Source of the DNA: Bilabrum cf. latius
Lineage: Eukaryota > Bigyra: Bicosoecida > Bigyra > Bicosoecida
Assembly (NCBI GenBank): GCA_965178125.1
Contig: OZ237738.1
Span: 1,240,001-1,304,000 of the forward strand
Direction: 5' to 3'
Length of the DNA stretch: 64,000 nt
Below the pieces are notes generated by a model. That model searched no databases. It had not been told where the DNA came from and worked only from the letters and a program-made list of their open reading frames with translations. A program made the position numbers and the translations under genes. Shown here piece by piece: positions 31,151 through 41,125 of this stretch; the stretch's first letter is position 1; every line of letters begins with the position of its first letter.

Positions 31151-31280
31151 GGCGGAGTAGTGCACGTGCTCTTCCCAGCCCCGGTCAGTCCGGTCAAGGG
31201 TCGCGCACAGGCACAGCTTTGTCAGGTCTTGCCATGTCTGATTGTTAACGAGACTAGGTTGCGCGTACACTCTGGCATCA
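31151..31280 (+). repeat. Split direct repeat B2 (element right terminus)
   Basis: Second 130-bp copy; its final base abuts the resumed PolB coding sequence. Confidence 0.88.
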
Positions 31281-31984
31281 ATAAATGTAAGGTGAGCCAA
31301 GGGAAATGCGACCCGAATATCTTTCAAATGATGAAGGTATTTGAAAATGAATTTACTTATTATGTCTTTACAGATATGAATATGTTTGTTAAATATGGTT
31401 GTGAGATAGAGATGTCAAGCGACGAATTTAATTTTATGACCTATGATAAATTTATCAAAAGTGAAACACTTTTTAAATCCTATGTCTCAATGTTCTACAA
31501 ATTAAAAAGCAAATCATATCTAGCAAAAGAAATATTAAATTCATTATGGGGTAAATTATGTAGTTCCTCTAAAAAGACAATTACATCAAAAGACGATAAA
31601 AAAATAAATATAGATAAATTTGATATTGACCGTGTAGAAATGGATAATGACGGAGAATTTATTTATCATTTAAAACATAAAGTACCCTTTAAATATAGCT
31701 GGGGAAAATTGAAACCTTTTATTCTGGCATATGGAAGACAACGATTGATGAAGAAAGTGAATAAGAACAACGCTAAACATATTATACGAATTCACACCGA
31801 CAGTATCACATTTAACAAAAGATTAAATTTTAAAGTAGGTAAAGAATTAGGTGAATATAAAAAAGAATAGATAAATGAAGAAGGATAGAAATTAATTATC
31901 CACGGATAGAATGATTTAATGGTCGTAAATGAAAAAGAAGAAATTATATCAAGGAAAGGAAAAAAAGGCGGTTTAATGCTTTGA
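31281..31984 (+). pseudogene. pPolB: Protein-primed PolB of virus B, C-terminal piece
   Basis: Continues PolB with LFKSYVSMFYKLKSK and AKEILNSLWGKL (motif B region), an ILAYGR segment and IIRIHTDSITF (motif C, TDS). Three UAGs near the end, then TGA. With 25119-25854 it makes about 479 residues, somewhat shorter than A's PolB (613), which has a long N-terminal extension. The polymerase is broken as arranged. Confidence 0.85.
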
Positions 31985-32011
31985 ATTAAATATTTATTAA
32001 TTATATAATAT

Positions 32012-32170
32012 ATGATTAATATTATTAGTAATATCTTTGTTTAGTATGCTATTAAGAAGGCATTAAAGAAGGTAAAAAATAAATTAATGAAGAATCCAAA
32101 TAATAAAAGACTCTATGAAGAATATAGAAAAAAAACGGCTCACGCTATTAAAAAATTATCATTTTATTAA
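32012..32170 (+). CDS. Small basic protein of virus B (52 aa)
   Basis: MINIISNIFVQYAIKKALKK..., one UAG, TAA stop. Hydrophobic start then a Lys-rich helix. Short, no homolog recognised. It sits between PolB and the DUF5754-like gene on the same strand with close spacing. Confidence 0.4.
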
Positions 32171-32178
32171 TTATACAA

Positions 32179-32886
32179 ATGAATGATAATATACCTAGTT
32201 ATATTAATAATCCTAAAATTTACAAAAAAGCAATCCAAGAAGTAAATAGAACGTATAAAAAACCATCAGCTTATCGTTCATTAGCCTATCTAAAAAAATA
32301 TAAACAACTAGGGGGGACATATGATAAAATTAAATTAAATGAAGCATAGAAAAATTTAAGAAGGTGGAAATTAGAGGATTGGAAGAATTAGAAGGGAGAA
32401 AAGGGATATTAGGAAAAAGGAGATATATATAGACCCACTAAAAGAATAAATAAAGAGACCCCTTTAACCTTTGGAGAATTAGACACGGAAGAAATAGAGG
32501 AAGCAATGAAGGAAAAATTTAATAACGGACACGTGAAATCATTTAGACCTAAACCAGTTTTTAATTTATATAAATCAACTAAATCAAATAAAAAATATAT
32601 GATTAAAGTAGTTCAAGGTAATAATATTCTGTTTACTGTTCATTTTGGTGGAATTAAGAATGATGGTACCCCTTATATGGACTTTATACAATATTATAAT
32701 AAAGATGGAGAGAAGGAAGCAAACCGTAAAAAGAAAAATTATATTAAAAGACATTCAATAAATGAAGACTTTAAAGACTATAAATCCCCCGCTTTTTGGT
32801 CTAGGTTTGTATTATGGAATGAACCAACATTAAAAGATAGCTTTATGGACGCCGTAGATAGAGCTAAAAAATTAATGAAAGTTTAA
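32179..32886 (+). CDS. DUF5754-like protein of virus B (235 aa)
   Basis: The C-terminal half carries the domain seen in A's 94-aa protein: KSNKKYMIKV, FTVHFGGIKNDG, YMDFIQYYN, YIKRHS, then SPAFWSRFVLWNEPT. The N-terminal about 100 residues (SYINNPKIYKKAIQEVN..., several UAGs) form a charged helical extension absent in A. The family is widespread in large DNA viruses; its function is unknown. Nine bases after the 52-aa gene; stop TAA. Confidence 0.7.
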
Positions 32887-32939
32887 TATTATAGGTTTGA
32901 TATAAGTTTTAGTTTTTCTCTTATTTATATATACAAAAA

Positions 32940-33461
32940 ATGAGCTTAGCAAGATTATCGCAACCTAATGATATATCTATTCAATGTAAGAATGTCGCAA
33001 CTGGTAGATTAGATAGTAGTGGTCTATATGTAAATGCTGTTGTGAATAGTAGTGATGTAGTTGTTAGCAACGCAGGATTACATCTTGACAGTAAGGGTAT
33101 CTCTTACATCACTTCGGGTGAAGCTTTACGATTCGGTGCCAATACCGCATCTGCTGGTTTAGTTATGAGTTTTGATGAAGACGGTCACGAATGTGATTTA
33201 ACCGTAAAAGGTGAAGTAGTAGCAAATAACACCGTAGCGCATAAAGGAAGGGTAAATTGGAGTGGTGGAGGTGCTACTGAATTTGCTAGTGTTCCGGGTA
33301 TGACTTCTAGTGATTTGGTTTTTATTACTACAATCACCCCCGCCAGTGAGCCGGTTGAATTTTCCCACGTAGTAGCAGGAACCGATGGATTTACGATTCA
33401 TTTAACGGGTGGTAATTCCTCTAATGATTGGTCCGCTAATTGGATGGTTATTAAAGGTTGA
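32940..33461 (+). CDS. Virion-associated protein shared with virus A (173 aa)
   Basis: Relative of A's 7117-7608 product: ALRFGANTASAG and MSFDEDGHECDLTVKGE match A's LRFG...ASAG and SEEGERCD blocks. Beta-rich, Gly/Ser-rich C-terminus. In A the gene lies beside the penton; here it is about 11 kb from the MCP. Inferred structural role. No UAG in frame; stop TGA. The leader atatatacaaaaaATG resembles that of B's MCP, not the 17-bp motif. Confidence 0.6.
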   Translation: MSLARLSQPNDISIQCKNVATGRLDSSGLYVNAVVNSSDVVVSNAGLHLDSKGISYITSGEALRFGANTASAGLVMSFDEDGHECDLTVKGEVVANNTVAHKGRVNWSGGGATEFASVPGMTSSDLVFITTITPASEPVEFSHVVAGTDGFTIHLTGGNSSNDWSANWMVIKG

Positions 33462-33501
33462 AAAATCTTTTTATTTATAAAAAATAAATAAATAGATAAA
33501 T

Positions 33502-33804
33502 TTAAATTGATATCTCCGGTGGTTTAATCCCGCTATTAAGCAGGGTTTGATTAAGTTTTTTGATATATTCCTCTAGTATATCCTTTTTTGGTTCTTTGAG
33601 ATTTTTTTGGTGTTTCTTCGTTCGTTCGTGTCTCGTTCTGTCCTTCCTTCTATAATAACAATCACACACATCGCATTTAACTTTTTCATTTCCTCTAGCT
33701 AAATATTTTTTATTCCATTTGTCTTTGTTTGTTTTGTAATATTCCTACATATAATTAATTTTTGGTTGTTCCTATGTATTGCTTGAACTCTAAATATCGC
33801 TCAT
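33502..33804 (-). CDS. Small zinc-finger protein of virus B (100 aa)
   Basis: YMQEYYKTNKDKW followed by a C2H2-type finger CDVCDCYYRRKDRTRHERTKKH and a short helical tail. Homolog of A's 13305-13577 protein. UAG codons in the first 20 residues; TAA stop. Promoter motif 27 nt upstream on minus. Confidence 0.65.
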
Positions 33805-33831
33805 CACTATATATTATATAAATATATAATG

Positions 33832-33848
33832 TTTAAGTTATTTTAAAC
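33832..33848 (-). promoter_or_regulatory. Virus B 17-bp promoter motif, copy 6
   Basis: On minus gtttaaaataacttaaa, 27 nt before the zinc-finger ATG at 33804. Confidence 0.7.
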
Positions 33849-33862
33849 ACATAAAAAAGGTA

Positions 33863-36640
33863 TTAAATATTCTAATCTAATCGTTCGTTGGATTCCTTGT
33901 ATACGTCCTTCATTTCGGGATACTAATATTTATAAACTTCATCAAATAATTCTTTCTCCTTGGTGAATTTAATTCTTAATTCTCTATCCTTTTTATCCTT
34001 TTTATTCCCCATACTCCAGGAGGTTTTGATATTTCCAAATAACTACTTATATAATTTTACGATTGCCCCGTGTAATTCACTATCGGTTTCTATTGGCTTC
34101 TATAATCTCGCCCCGCTTACTTCTACATATCTTTTACCCATTTCTATATATTTAATGGATTTCTCATTTTTACGTGTATAACTTAAATCAAATTTATTCA
34201 ATTTAAGCGTCTATAACATCTCCTACAATATGATTATTTTATTCTTTGTACTTTTTGCTTTCTCATCCTTAAAATCCTTTCTATCCTTTAATTCTGTCAT
34301 TAGTTTATATTTATCTTTTCTCTTGAAATTAGCATAATTAAAATAATTCATTAATTTGTAATTATCAATTAATAACATTTTAATATCCTCCGTTATGGCT
34401 GTCTCTGGTAGCCCTAAAATTTCAATTCTTCTTTTTATATGGTCGTTCTCTACATCAAATGAATCAATCTTTTCTTGTAGTATCTCCATTGTCGCCTCTT
34501 TCATCTGCTATTTATTCATTCGTTGTGGTAATTCCTTATCCACCTATACATCGGCACCCCTGTTTTTAAGAATAAGCTATAAATGAATATATTTATTTGT
34601 TTCGTATGTATCACATTTGAAATTATATAATTTCTTGAGTGGTAAATAAACCTTATATGATGCCTCTATCATTGCTTTATGGGCTATCTCTTCATCATCT
34701 TCTCCCTCAAAAATATCAATGTCAATATCATTCTCCTACATTATCCTTTTTTCGTATTTTTCTAATTTAGTATATAAATCTGTCTATGCGTTAATTTCCA
34801 TATTTAAGGTCGTCTATACCTCCTTTAAATTCTCATATCTTGGATAAATGGATTTTACATCTTCAAAATATATATTCATATATTCGGGATTTCTACATCT
34901 TGCCAGTTGCTACATCATCTACGGCGGTAGAATCGTTTTTCCTTTATATAATCCATACACTGGGCGTTCCATTACACTATCTAATCCGTAAATGACTTTA
35001 GGACTAAATATAATTTTATCATATTTATCTAAGCTCACATCTTCATCAGGTAATAAATCACTAGTAATTAATTTAACGTCCTCTATACCATCTTTACATA
35101 ACATTTTATAAAATGTATCTGCGTTCTTCTTGCTATCACACGCCAGTATAAATTTATCTTCACTTTTTAATTTATCGTAAAATTTCTATTGGTCTTTTTC
35201 AAAATATACTTTTACGTCCTTAAAATGCTTATATTTATTCTTAATGAAGCTAAATTCTACTCCAGCACATTTTAAAAATTTCATCGCTATCTGGGATATG
35301 TCAGCATCTACAGCAATAAACTATTTACACGTCCTTATCATTTTTAAAATAATAAATAATACAAGAACCCTATTATTATTCATCGTGGTAGAACTTAATA
35401 TATGCTCTATAATGCTATTGAATTCATCCAAGAATACGATGTATTTAGAAAAATCATAATTCACAATTTGGGGGATACTTTCCGGCGTAATAATAAGAGA
35501 CTATCCAAAATCAAAATCTTTATTCTGGTAGAACTCACATTTAATATCTTCATTTAAAAAGCTCTCGTATTGCTCTGTGCCTAAACATACACGGGACACA
35601 ATGGATAAGAACGGCGTTTGAACCTGTTTAATATACTTCTTAAATGCTGTTGTTTTACCTGTTCCTGTATCACTTTTTACCACATAGTTATATTCATATT
35701 TAAAAAAGCGTTCGGGCTTCTCTATATCATCTAACTTAGGTTTATTAATTTCTGTATACCCGTTAATATTCTCGTCATAAGGACGATAATAACACTTTGA
35801 AATATACTTATCCTTCACAAATGCCTTTAAACTTTTATCATTCTAAATTATTGAATTAACTAAATTAAAGGTTTTTAACTTATCAAAATAATGGATAGAG
35901 TTCCACACCTTGTTATTTTTGTGGTAGTCGTATTTATTGCCCTTCTTGCTCCACTCCTACCATTCCTTCTTAAATCCTAAATATTTACTCGCTAGGGTTG
36001 CTTTATACCAATCACTATAATTATTTAAATATTTCTTATCTAATCTATTTAATATAATTGACCAGTCTTTACCATTTAGAATGAATTTCATCATACAGTT
36101 ATTCACATCTTGATTATCAATTTTTGATATCCTTTTACTCGCCCCTTTTACGTTGGATTTCTTAGAGGATTTAATAATATACTTTTCATAAAATTTATAA
36201 AGCTCCTTAGGACATTTTTTTATTTCTACATTATTAATAACTTCGTATTTTGACCCATTTATGCCACTTGGTGGTGCCACTACATAAGCCCCATCATTAC
36301 GAATATCAACGTCAATATCTCTATTGGTGGTAGTTAATATATTCTAATCATATTTAAAATATAAATGATACCCTCCACCCGCTGTTTTAACCGTGAATGT
36401 GTTGAACCGCTTCACAAAGTCATCTGAAAATTTCTTGATGAATAAATGCTCCTTCTTATCGCTCCATTTATATGAATCAATATCAAACACGGTTATATTA
36501 TTAATTTCTCCGGTGATAATAGCCATATTCTGATTATTGAATCGTTTAGGCTCGGGTTTGGTGAGATAACGCCAGCTTTTAACATCGGGTATTTTTTGAT
36601 TGTGCTTGATGGGGAAACTTACGAGGTTTTTATTATTCAT
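33863..36640 (-). CDS. PrimPol fused to an origin-binding-type helicase, virus B
   Basis: A 925-residue protein through many UAG codons, TAA stop. The N-terminal archaeo-eukaryotic primase/PrimPol domain has ITVFDIDSYKW (catalytic FDID, about residue 52) and TAGGGYHLYF (about 90). The second part is a helicase of the herpesvirus origin-binding type: SDTGTGKTT (Walker A, about 325), IVSRVCLGTEQ, DKIIFSPKVIYGLDS, and QMMQQLARCRN (motif VI, about 575), where two Gln are UAG-encoded. It primes and unwinds DNA for replication. B thus uses a different replication helicase from A (SF3). No break is seen in this gene. Confidence 0.8.
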
Positions 36641-36668
36641 TTTCTATATATATTATTAGAAATATATT

Positions 36669-36685
36669 TTTAAACTATTTTAAAC
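36669..36685 (-). promoter_or_regulatory. Virus B 17-bp promoter motif, copy 7
   Basis: On minus gtttaaaatagtttaaa, 28 nt before the PrimPol-helicase ATG at 36640. Confidence 0.7.
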
Positions 36686-36714
36686 GCCATATTTAATTAT
36701 AGAGGGCTTAAAGG

Positions 36715-36982
36715 GGCTATAATAATTAATGAAGGTGAAAGGTGATTTTTGCCATTTAGCCCTAAAAAATAGATTGTGATATGAATGGTGTATTTTAACA
36801 CCTTCTAAAGTGATGGAACTATTTTTTAAAATTATCTTAAGGTCCCATACCACCTTCACAAGAGGCCCTACATCCACATTTTGCTAGAAATACTATATAA
36901 TTATACGCAATTTGTGGATATAGCCATCGTATAGATTTTAATATAGCGGTTATATTAAAATATTTAATTAAATTCTAGCCCG
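36715..36982. repeat. Dispersed repeat family, copy 2
   Basis: Contains ccttctaaagtgatggaact, accttcacaagagg, and a hairpin atccaca...tgtggat with inner ttgc/gcaa pairing, then atagccatcgtatagatttt. Outer ends ggggctataataattaat and taattaaattctagccc are inverse to each other. This fills the gap between the PrimPol promoter and the 256-aa gene. Confidence 0.65.
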
Positions 36983-37003
36983 TTTATTAAGTTGTAGGGG
37001 CTT

Positions 37004-37774
37004 TTAATTATAGATATCTTGTAGTTTTTCGTGTTCGGCCTTCACATCAAGGGTCAAATATACCCGGCTATTCCAAAACTCAGGGCTGTTTATATCATCG
37101 CTATTATTAATATTAAAATTTCTTTTAATTTTACAAATCATAATTTGTAATTTACGAGGGCTAAACTATTTCTTAAGAGCCTCTACATCGGGTAAATTAA
37201 TTTCACCAAAGAATACATCATTTCCATTTACGGACACTTTATACCTATAGTCTCCGTCTTCTAGCCTTTCCAGGTCTCCAATTATTTTTTTGTCTTCCTC
37301 AGGTATCATTTCGTCATCAGTTTCTGCTTCTATCTAGTCTTGTTCGGTACTAACGCTGTTTATTTCGCTTTCACTGTCAGGCTCCATACCGGTTAATTTT
37401 TCATCTATTGCGGTCTATCTAATTAATTCTGGCGGTTGTAAATCATCTACATCATTATAAATTTTATTATTTGGTGGTTTGTAGTCATTAAATTTATCTA
37501 GAATGTATGTTTGCTTAATTTCAACTTGGTCGTTATTATCGTGTTGTATCTTCTGTTTCTCTTCTTTCTTGGGTTTTTTGACGGCTTTTTTCTCTTTAAT
37601 ATCACTAACTATATTTTTATTAATTAATTTTGGTTTTGAAAACTTACCACCTAAATCTACATACGTAGTAATGGTCTCTAAAATTTTTTGCGTACTATCT
37701 GTAATATGGTCTGTAGCCTTATAAATCTGCTTCATTAGGACAGGATTTTCAATGACATAATTATTAAAGTTCAT
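37004..37774 (-). CDS. Virus B protein of unknown function (256 aa)
   Basis: Starts MNFNNYVIENPVLMKQIYKA; Lys-rich middle (KKAVKKPKKEEKQK), an acidic stretch (EPDSESEINSVSTEQDQ), then a folded-looking C-terminal domain (YRYKVSVNGNDVFFGEINLPD). Three or more UAG codons; TAA stop. No family recognised. It is the last AT-rich gene before composition changes, so B's right end may lie just beyond (37.8 kb). Confidence 0.55.
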
Positions 37775-37992
37775 ATCTATAATACTAAGTTATAATTTTT
37801 GAGTTTTAAAAAAACGCTTAGAGGTGGGGGGGTTATGTGGGGGTTATCCCTGCCTATAGGCTAGGGTTATGAAGGGGGTTATGTGATGTATAGGCATAGA
37901 TTAATACTTTAGAACCCTGTATCATTTCAATCATCCAATCTTATGGTGGGTAAGCACCTTAAATTTTGTAAATCCCCCTACGGTCAAGGGGC
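37775..37992. other. G-rich spacer at the right edge of the AT-rich viral DNA
   Basis: About 218 bp with repeated gggttatg motifs (gggggggttatgtgggggttat... gggttatgaagggggttatgtg), able to form G-quadruplex structures. No gene. It may mark the end of virus B. Confidence 0.4.
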
Positions 37993-38724
37993 TTACTCCT
38001 CCTCACTCTCAGCATTGGCCACCTGTGGGTCCTCCTCAGCATCAGACACAGCGTCCGGTTCCGGCTCGCGTTCCGGCTCCACATCCACGACAGCATCCGC
38101 TCTTGGCTTCAGTTTTCCATCTCCAGTCGTCCACTTCCTTGAAGGCGGGGCAGGCTTGGGTTCGGCACGGGGTTGGATGTCCGCCGTCTCGTTGTCGGGT
38201 TCACCAGCTTCAGCCCTCTGTTTAGCCTTCAGCTCGGCCAGTCTTTTCAGGGCACCCCGTCCTTTCCCCTTCTTCCCTCGCACACCCTTGGGCTTGCGCT
38301 TGGGTTTGGGCTTGGGCTTGGATGGCATCTCGTCCGGCTCGTCCGCGGTCATATCGCTCATCGTGTTGTCGCCAGAAATAGGCTCTTCCACACTAGCCTG
38401 TTCATTTAAAATCTACTTGAGCGCTTCAGAACGGCAGGAACTGATGAACGCATCAACGTCTAAGTTGAGGTCGTACGCAAAAGCCCTAGCCTACTCCTAC
38501 GCAAAACGTAGATTGTTGAGTCCATACTACGCAATGGTGCTCGTAGTAATGAAATCCTCTTGTCGTACCTTTTTACATCCAAAACGCAGCTCGAGCTACA
38601 TCCGCTACATCTAGATGACAAATGGTGCTACTTCCTCCAAAATCTTCATGACCAGAAGCTTGCTCTACCGCTAGGCTTTCCGGACTTGGTTCTTTTGCGT
38701 ATGCTCCCGTCTAGGCTTGGGCAT
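37993..38724 (-). CDS. Lys/Pro-rich acidic-tailed protein, unknown (243 aa)
   Basis: The N-terminal half (MPKPRREHTQKNQVRKA...) contains about ten UAG codons, an extreme density. The C-terminal half is KPKPKPKRKPKG...RGKKGKGRG followed by acidic repeats ending ESEEE and TAA. It looks like a chromatin- or nucleic-acid-binding protein, but no domain is recognised. A 48-bp motif lies 33 bp upstream of the ATG and recurs at 40750-40797. Whether this is viral or host is unclear. Confidence 0.5.
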
Positions 38725-38756
38725 AATAATAAATTGGTTGCTATAAGTGAATGTTT

Positions 38757-38804
38757 AGACCGCCACATTTCCTAAGAAATGCTGGATTCCAATATTCAGG
38801 TCCA
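38757..38804. repeat. 48-bp duplicated motif, copy 1
   Basis: agaccgccacatttcctaag... matches 40750-40797 with two differences. It lies just upstream of the 243-aa gene start; a shared promoter or 5' leader is likely. Confidence 0.7.
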
Positions 38805-38966
38805 GATTTAGCAGGTGTGATGAGTGTTTGTCGCCACGTCCTTCTCATCCAGCACACGACCAACCGAGACCAAACCAGACACTGAGAAATAATTAATTAA
38901 TATATTTCAATCTCATCATTCCAAATCCTCCTAACTAATTATAATATCGTAGAGCTATCCACCTAC

Positions 38967-39743
38967 TCACTCCCAAAAATGCTCGGAAGTGAAGGGGTCC
39001 TCACCGAGAAGAACGTCCAGTTCATCAAGACCGTCCTCCATTGGACTTGATGGAATAGGTGGAAGCCCATCACCCACGTCAAAGCCACCCGCACCAGCAC
39101 CCATATCATCCCCTCCCACAGATGACGCGTCAAATTCACCAGCACCAGCACCAGCACCATCACCGAGTGAAGGCGGGGCATACGCGGAGCCACCAGCGTA
39201 GTATCCAGCACCGGACGAAGGCGGGGCAGATGAAGCCTAACCACCAGCACCAGCACCATCACCGAGTGAACGCGGGGCATACGACGCGGAGCCACCCGCC
39301 ACAGCGCCGGACGAAGGCGGGGCAGATGAAGCGGAGCCACCAGCACCAGCACCGAGTGAAGGTGGGGCAGATGAAGCGGAGCCACCAGCACGTAAATCCT
39401 GAATCCTCTAATTAATAATATCGATACGCTCCGTACTCATAGTGAGCTTGTCCTGTACCCGCTTCACGAGCTACAGCGCCTCGTTACACCGGTAATCTAG
39501 GTCCAAGACCTTCTTTGACTGCTCAGAGGACATAAACTGTACCACTGAACGAATGTTAATATCCAAATTAATACCCTCCCTCCTAAGCTCGTGCTCGGCT
39601 GTGCGGTACACCTCCTTGGCGTTCTCCAGTTCGCCGGCAAACTTGTCGTTCTGCTTCCGCTCCTTGTTCAGTAGCTTGTTCAATCCCCGTACATCCTAAT
39701 TATAAATACCTTTAGAATTAATCCATTGACTAGTAGCCATCAT
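38967..39743 (-). CDS. Coiled-coil plus Gly/Ser/Ala/Pro-repeat protein (258 aa)
   Basis: The N-terminal about 110 residues are charged and helical (RGLNKLLNKERKQNDKFAGELENAKEVY), with UAG-encoded Gln. The next about 100 residues are imperfect repeats of GGSASSAPPSLGAGA encoded by a minisatellite (39069-39385), and the end is acidic (ELDVLLGEDPF). TGA stop. Repeat copies contain a UAG as well. Function unknown; it resembles a spacer or fibre-like protein only in composition. Confidence 0.5.
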
Positions 39744-40048
39744 CGTTGAGCCTCGTTGGTATGAGAACCGAGCTGCGGTGTTGTACGGCAAAAAAAGATC
39801 ACCTTGCTATCTCGCGCTATTCATTAGATACAAACTTTCAGACCAACCTGATACAATTAATACACAACAAAATTAATTCTGTGTGTCCCACCCGACATAA
39901 TTGAAGGAATTATAACTTGATGTACGGGGGATTGTGGCAGTCCACGGCACGCGCTAAAAAAACTTATTTATTAATTGTTGAGTATAGATACAATCGGCAT
40001 CGCCTGCTCGCCAGCAGTAGAAGCACACCACCAAGCACCAACGACCAA
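39744..40048. other. Intergenic region, no gene seen
   Basis: About 305 bp between two minus-strand genes. AT-rich patches (gatacaattaatacacaacaaaattaatt) may hold the promoter of the 258-aa gene. No repeat or RNA recognised. Confidence 0.4.
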
Positions 40049-40555
40049 TCAATCCACCTCCATCTCGTCCTCGCTAGCCTCCCCGTCCTCCAGCATTGGG
40101 GTTGAGTTCTTGGTTCCTCGAATGTCGGATATGGTGTTGGCACCACCGCCAGGGTTGGCATCAGCCAAAGCAAGACGATTATTCACGAGGTCGGCAATGT
40201 TGAACCCGAATTTAGCCCTCATCGTTGACTGTACAGGTCGCATAAGCGGGTGAGACTTCACAGCCACCATCTTCTCCGCCTCGTTCTTGGACAGCACATC
40301 GTAGTGGGCGTGTAGGTGTATCATCGTGAGCACCTGATACAGCATCACAGCCCGCTTCTTGGCATCGTGAGGACTTTTACAGCCTTTGACGAAATCCCGC
40401 ATTGACGCAAGACAATCGGCCGGCACTCCCATCTTTATGAGATGATACCCCTGCTCCACCATCTCCTGCTTGATGCTGTCCCGCTTGGCCTCGTAGTCCT
40501 GCTGTGCTCCCGCGATGGCTTTCACATAGCCTTTGAGTTGAGACTTGGTAGCCAT
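40049..40555 (-). CDS. Unknown helical protein (168 aa or longer)
   Basis: From ATG 40555: MATKSQLKGYVKAIAGAQQDYEAKRD, helical, then a HLHAHYDVLSKNEAEKM block and an acidic end (EDGEASEDEMEVD). The frame stays open upstream to about 40745 without an ATG and reads plausibly as coding (includes a UAG), so a spliced 5' exon is possible. The 48-bp motif at 40750-40797 lies just before that extended frame. No family recognised. Confidence 0.5.
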   Translation of the reverse strand: MATKSQLKGYVKAIAGAQQDYEAKRDSIKQEMVEQGYHLIKMGVPADCLASMRDFVKGCKSPHDAKKRAVMLYQVLTMIHLHAHYDVLSKNEAEKMVAVKSHPLMRPVQSTMRAKFGFNIADLVNNRLALADANPGGGANTISDIRGTKNSTPMLEDGEASEDEMEVD

Positions 40556-40749
40556 AGTCAGTTTGTTGTTCTTGAAGGCGTGGGCACTATCGGGGATGCG
40601 ACCTTTGACCGTAAACACCTCTGGCACTGCGATATAGCATATTGGCTTGGGCAGTACAATCTACGTATCAATCCAATACAACCAAATACGCCGGTGTGGT
40701 GGGGGTATCTTACTTTTTTCTATTAGCAGTCTATTAAAAGTGAAGGATT

Positions 40750-40797
40750 AGACCGCCACATTTCCTAAGAAATGCTGAACTCCAATATTCAGGTCCA
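40750..40797. repeat. 48-bp duplicated motif, copy 2
   Basis: Second copy of the motif at 38757-38804, again upstream of a minus-strand gene. Confidence 0.7.
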
Positions 40798-40907
40798 TTT
40801 TGACGATGACGAGTGTAGCGAGTTGCTGTTGCGCGTTTGTTCCATTTGTGAAGGTATAAGCGAGGATAAGGGGGTATAATGAAGGTAGTTTAGAAGGTTG
40901 AATAATG

Positions 40908-41055
40908 GAGTCCCATAAAGTGATGGAACTTTTGGCTAGAAAATGGCTAGAGTCCCAGAACACCTTCACAAGAGGGCTACATCCACGTTTTGATTAGAAC
41001 TTACTATAATATATACCCAAAGTATGGATATGGTCATCGTATAGAGTTTTATATA
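40908..41055. repeat. Dispersed repeat family, copy 3
   Basis: Carries cataaagtgatggaact, accttcacaagaggg, catccacgttttga and atggatatggtcatcgtat, in the same order as copies 1 and 2. It links this region to virus B. The hairpin is weaker here. TTAGAAGG occurs on both sides (40910 and 41093). Confidence 0.6.
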
Positions 41056-41125
41056 TAATTGATTTTATATAATTAGAAGGATAAAGCAGTTATATGAAGT
41101 AGCAGTATGAAGAGGCTCACCTTGA

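Larger units (their letters stand above)
25855..31280 (+). mobile_element. Tyrosine-recombinase (DIRS/Ngaro-type) retrotransposon in B's PolB
   Basis: A GC-rich 5.4-kb insertion carrying gag-like, reverse transcriptase, RNase H and tyrosine recombinase coding regions, with split direct repeats at its right end (B1 30819-30948, A2 30949-31150, B2 31151-31280). Insertion made no target duplication, as expected for tyrosine-recombinase integration. The junction is ambiguous by two bases (AT). UAG occurs in its coding frames, so it is adapted to the same genetic code. The spacer after B1 is related to that of the element at 1-837. Confidence 0.88.

Noticed and set aside
890-36640. Reading in-frame UAGs as pseudogene stops
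   Set aside because: They occur in every gene type including host PHPT1 and transposases, are never accompanied by TAA/TGA within the same conserved frames, and fall at Gln positions.
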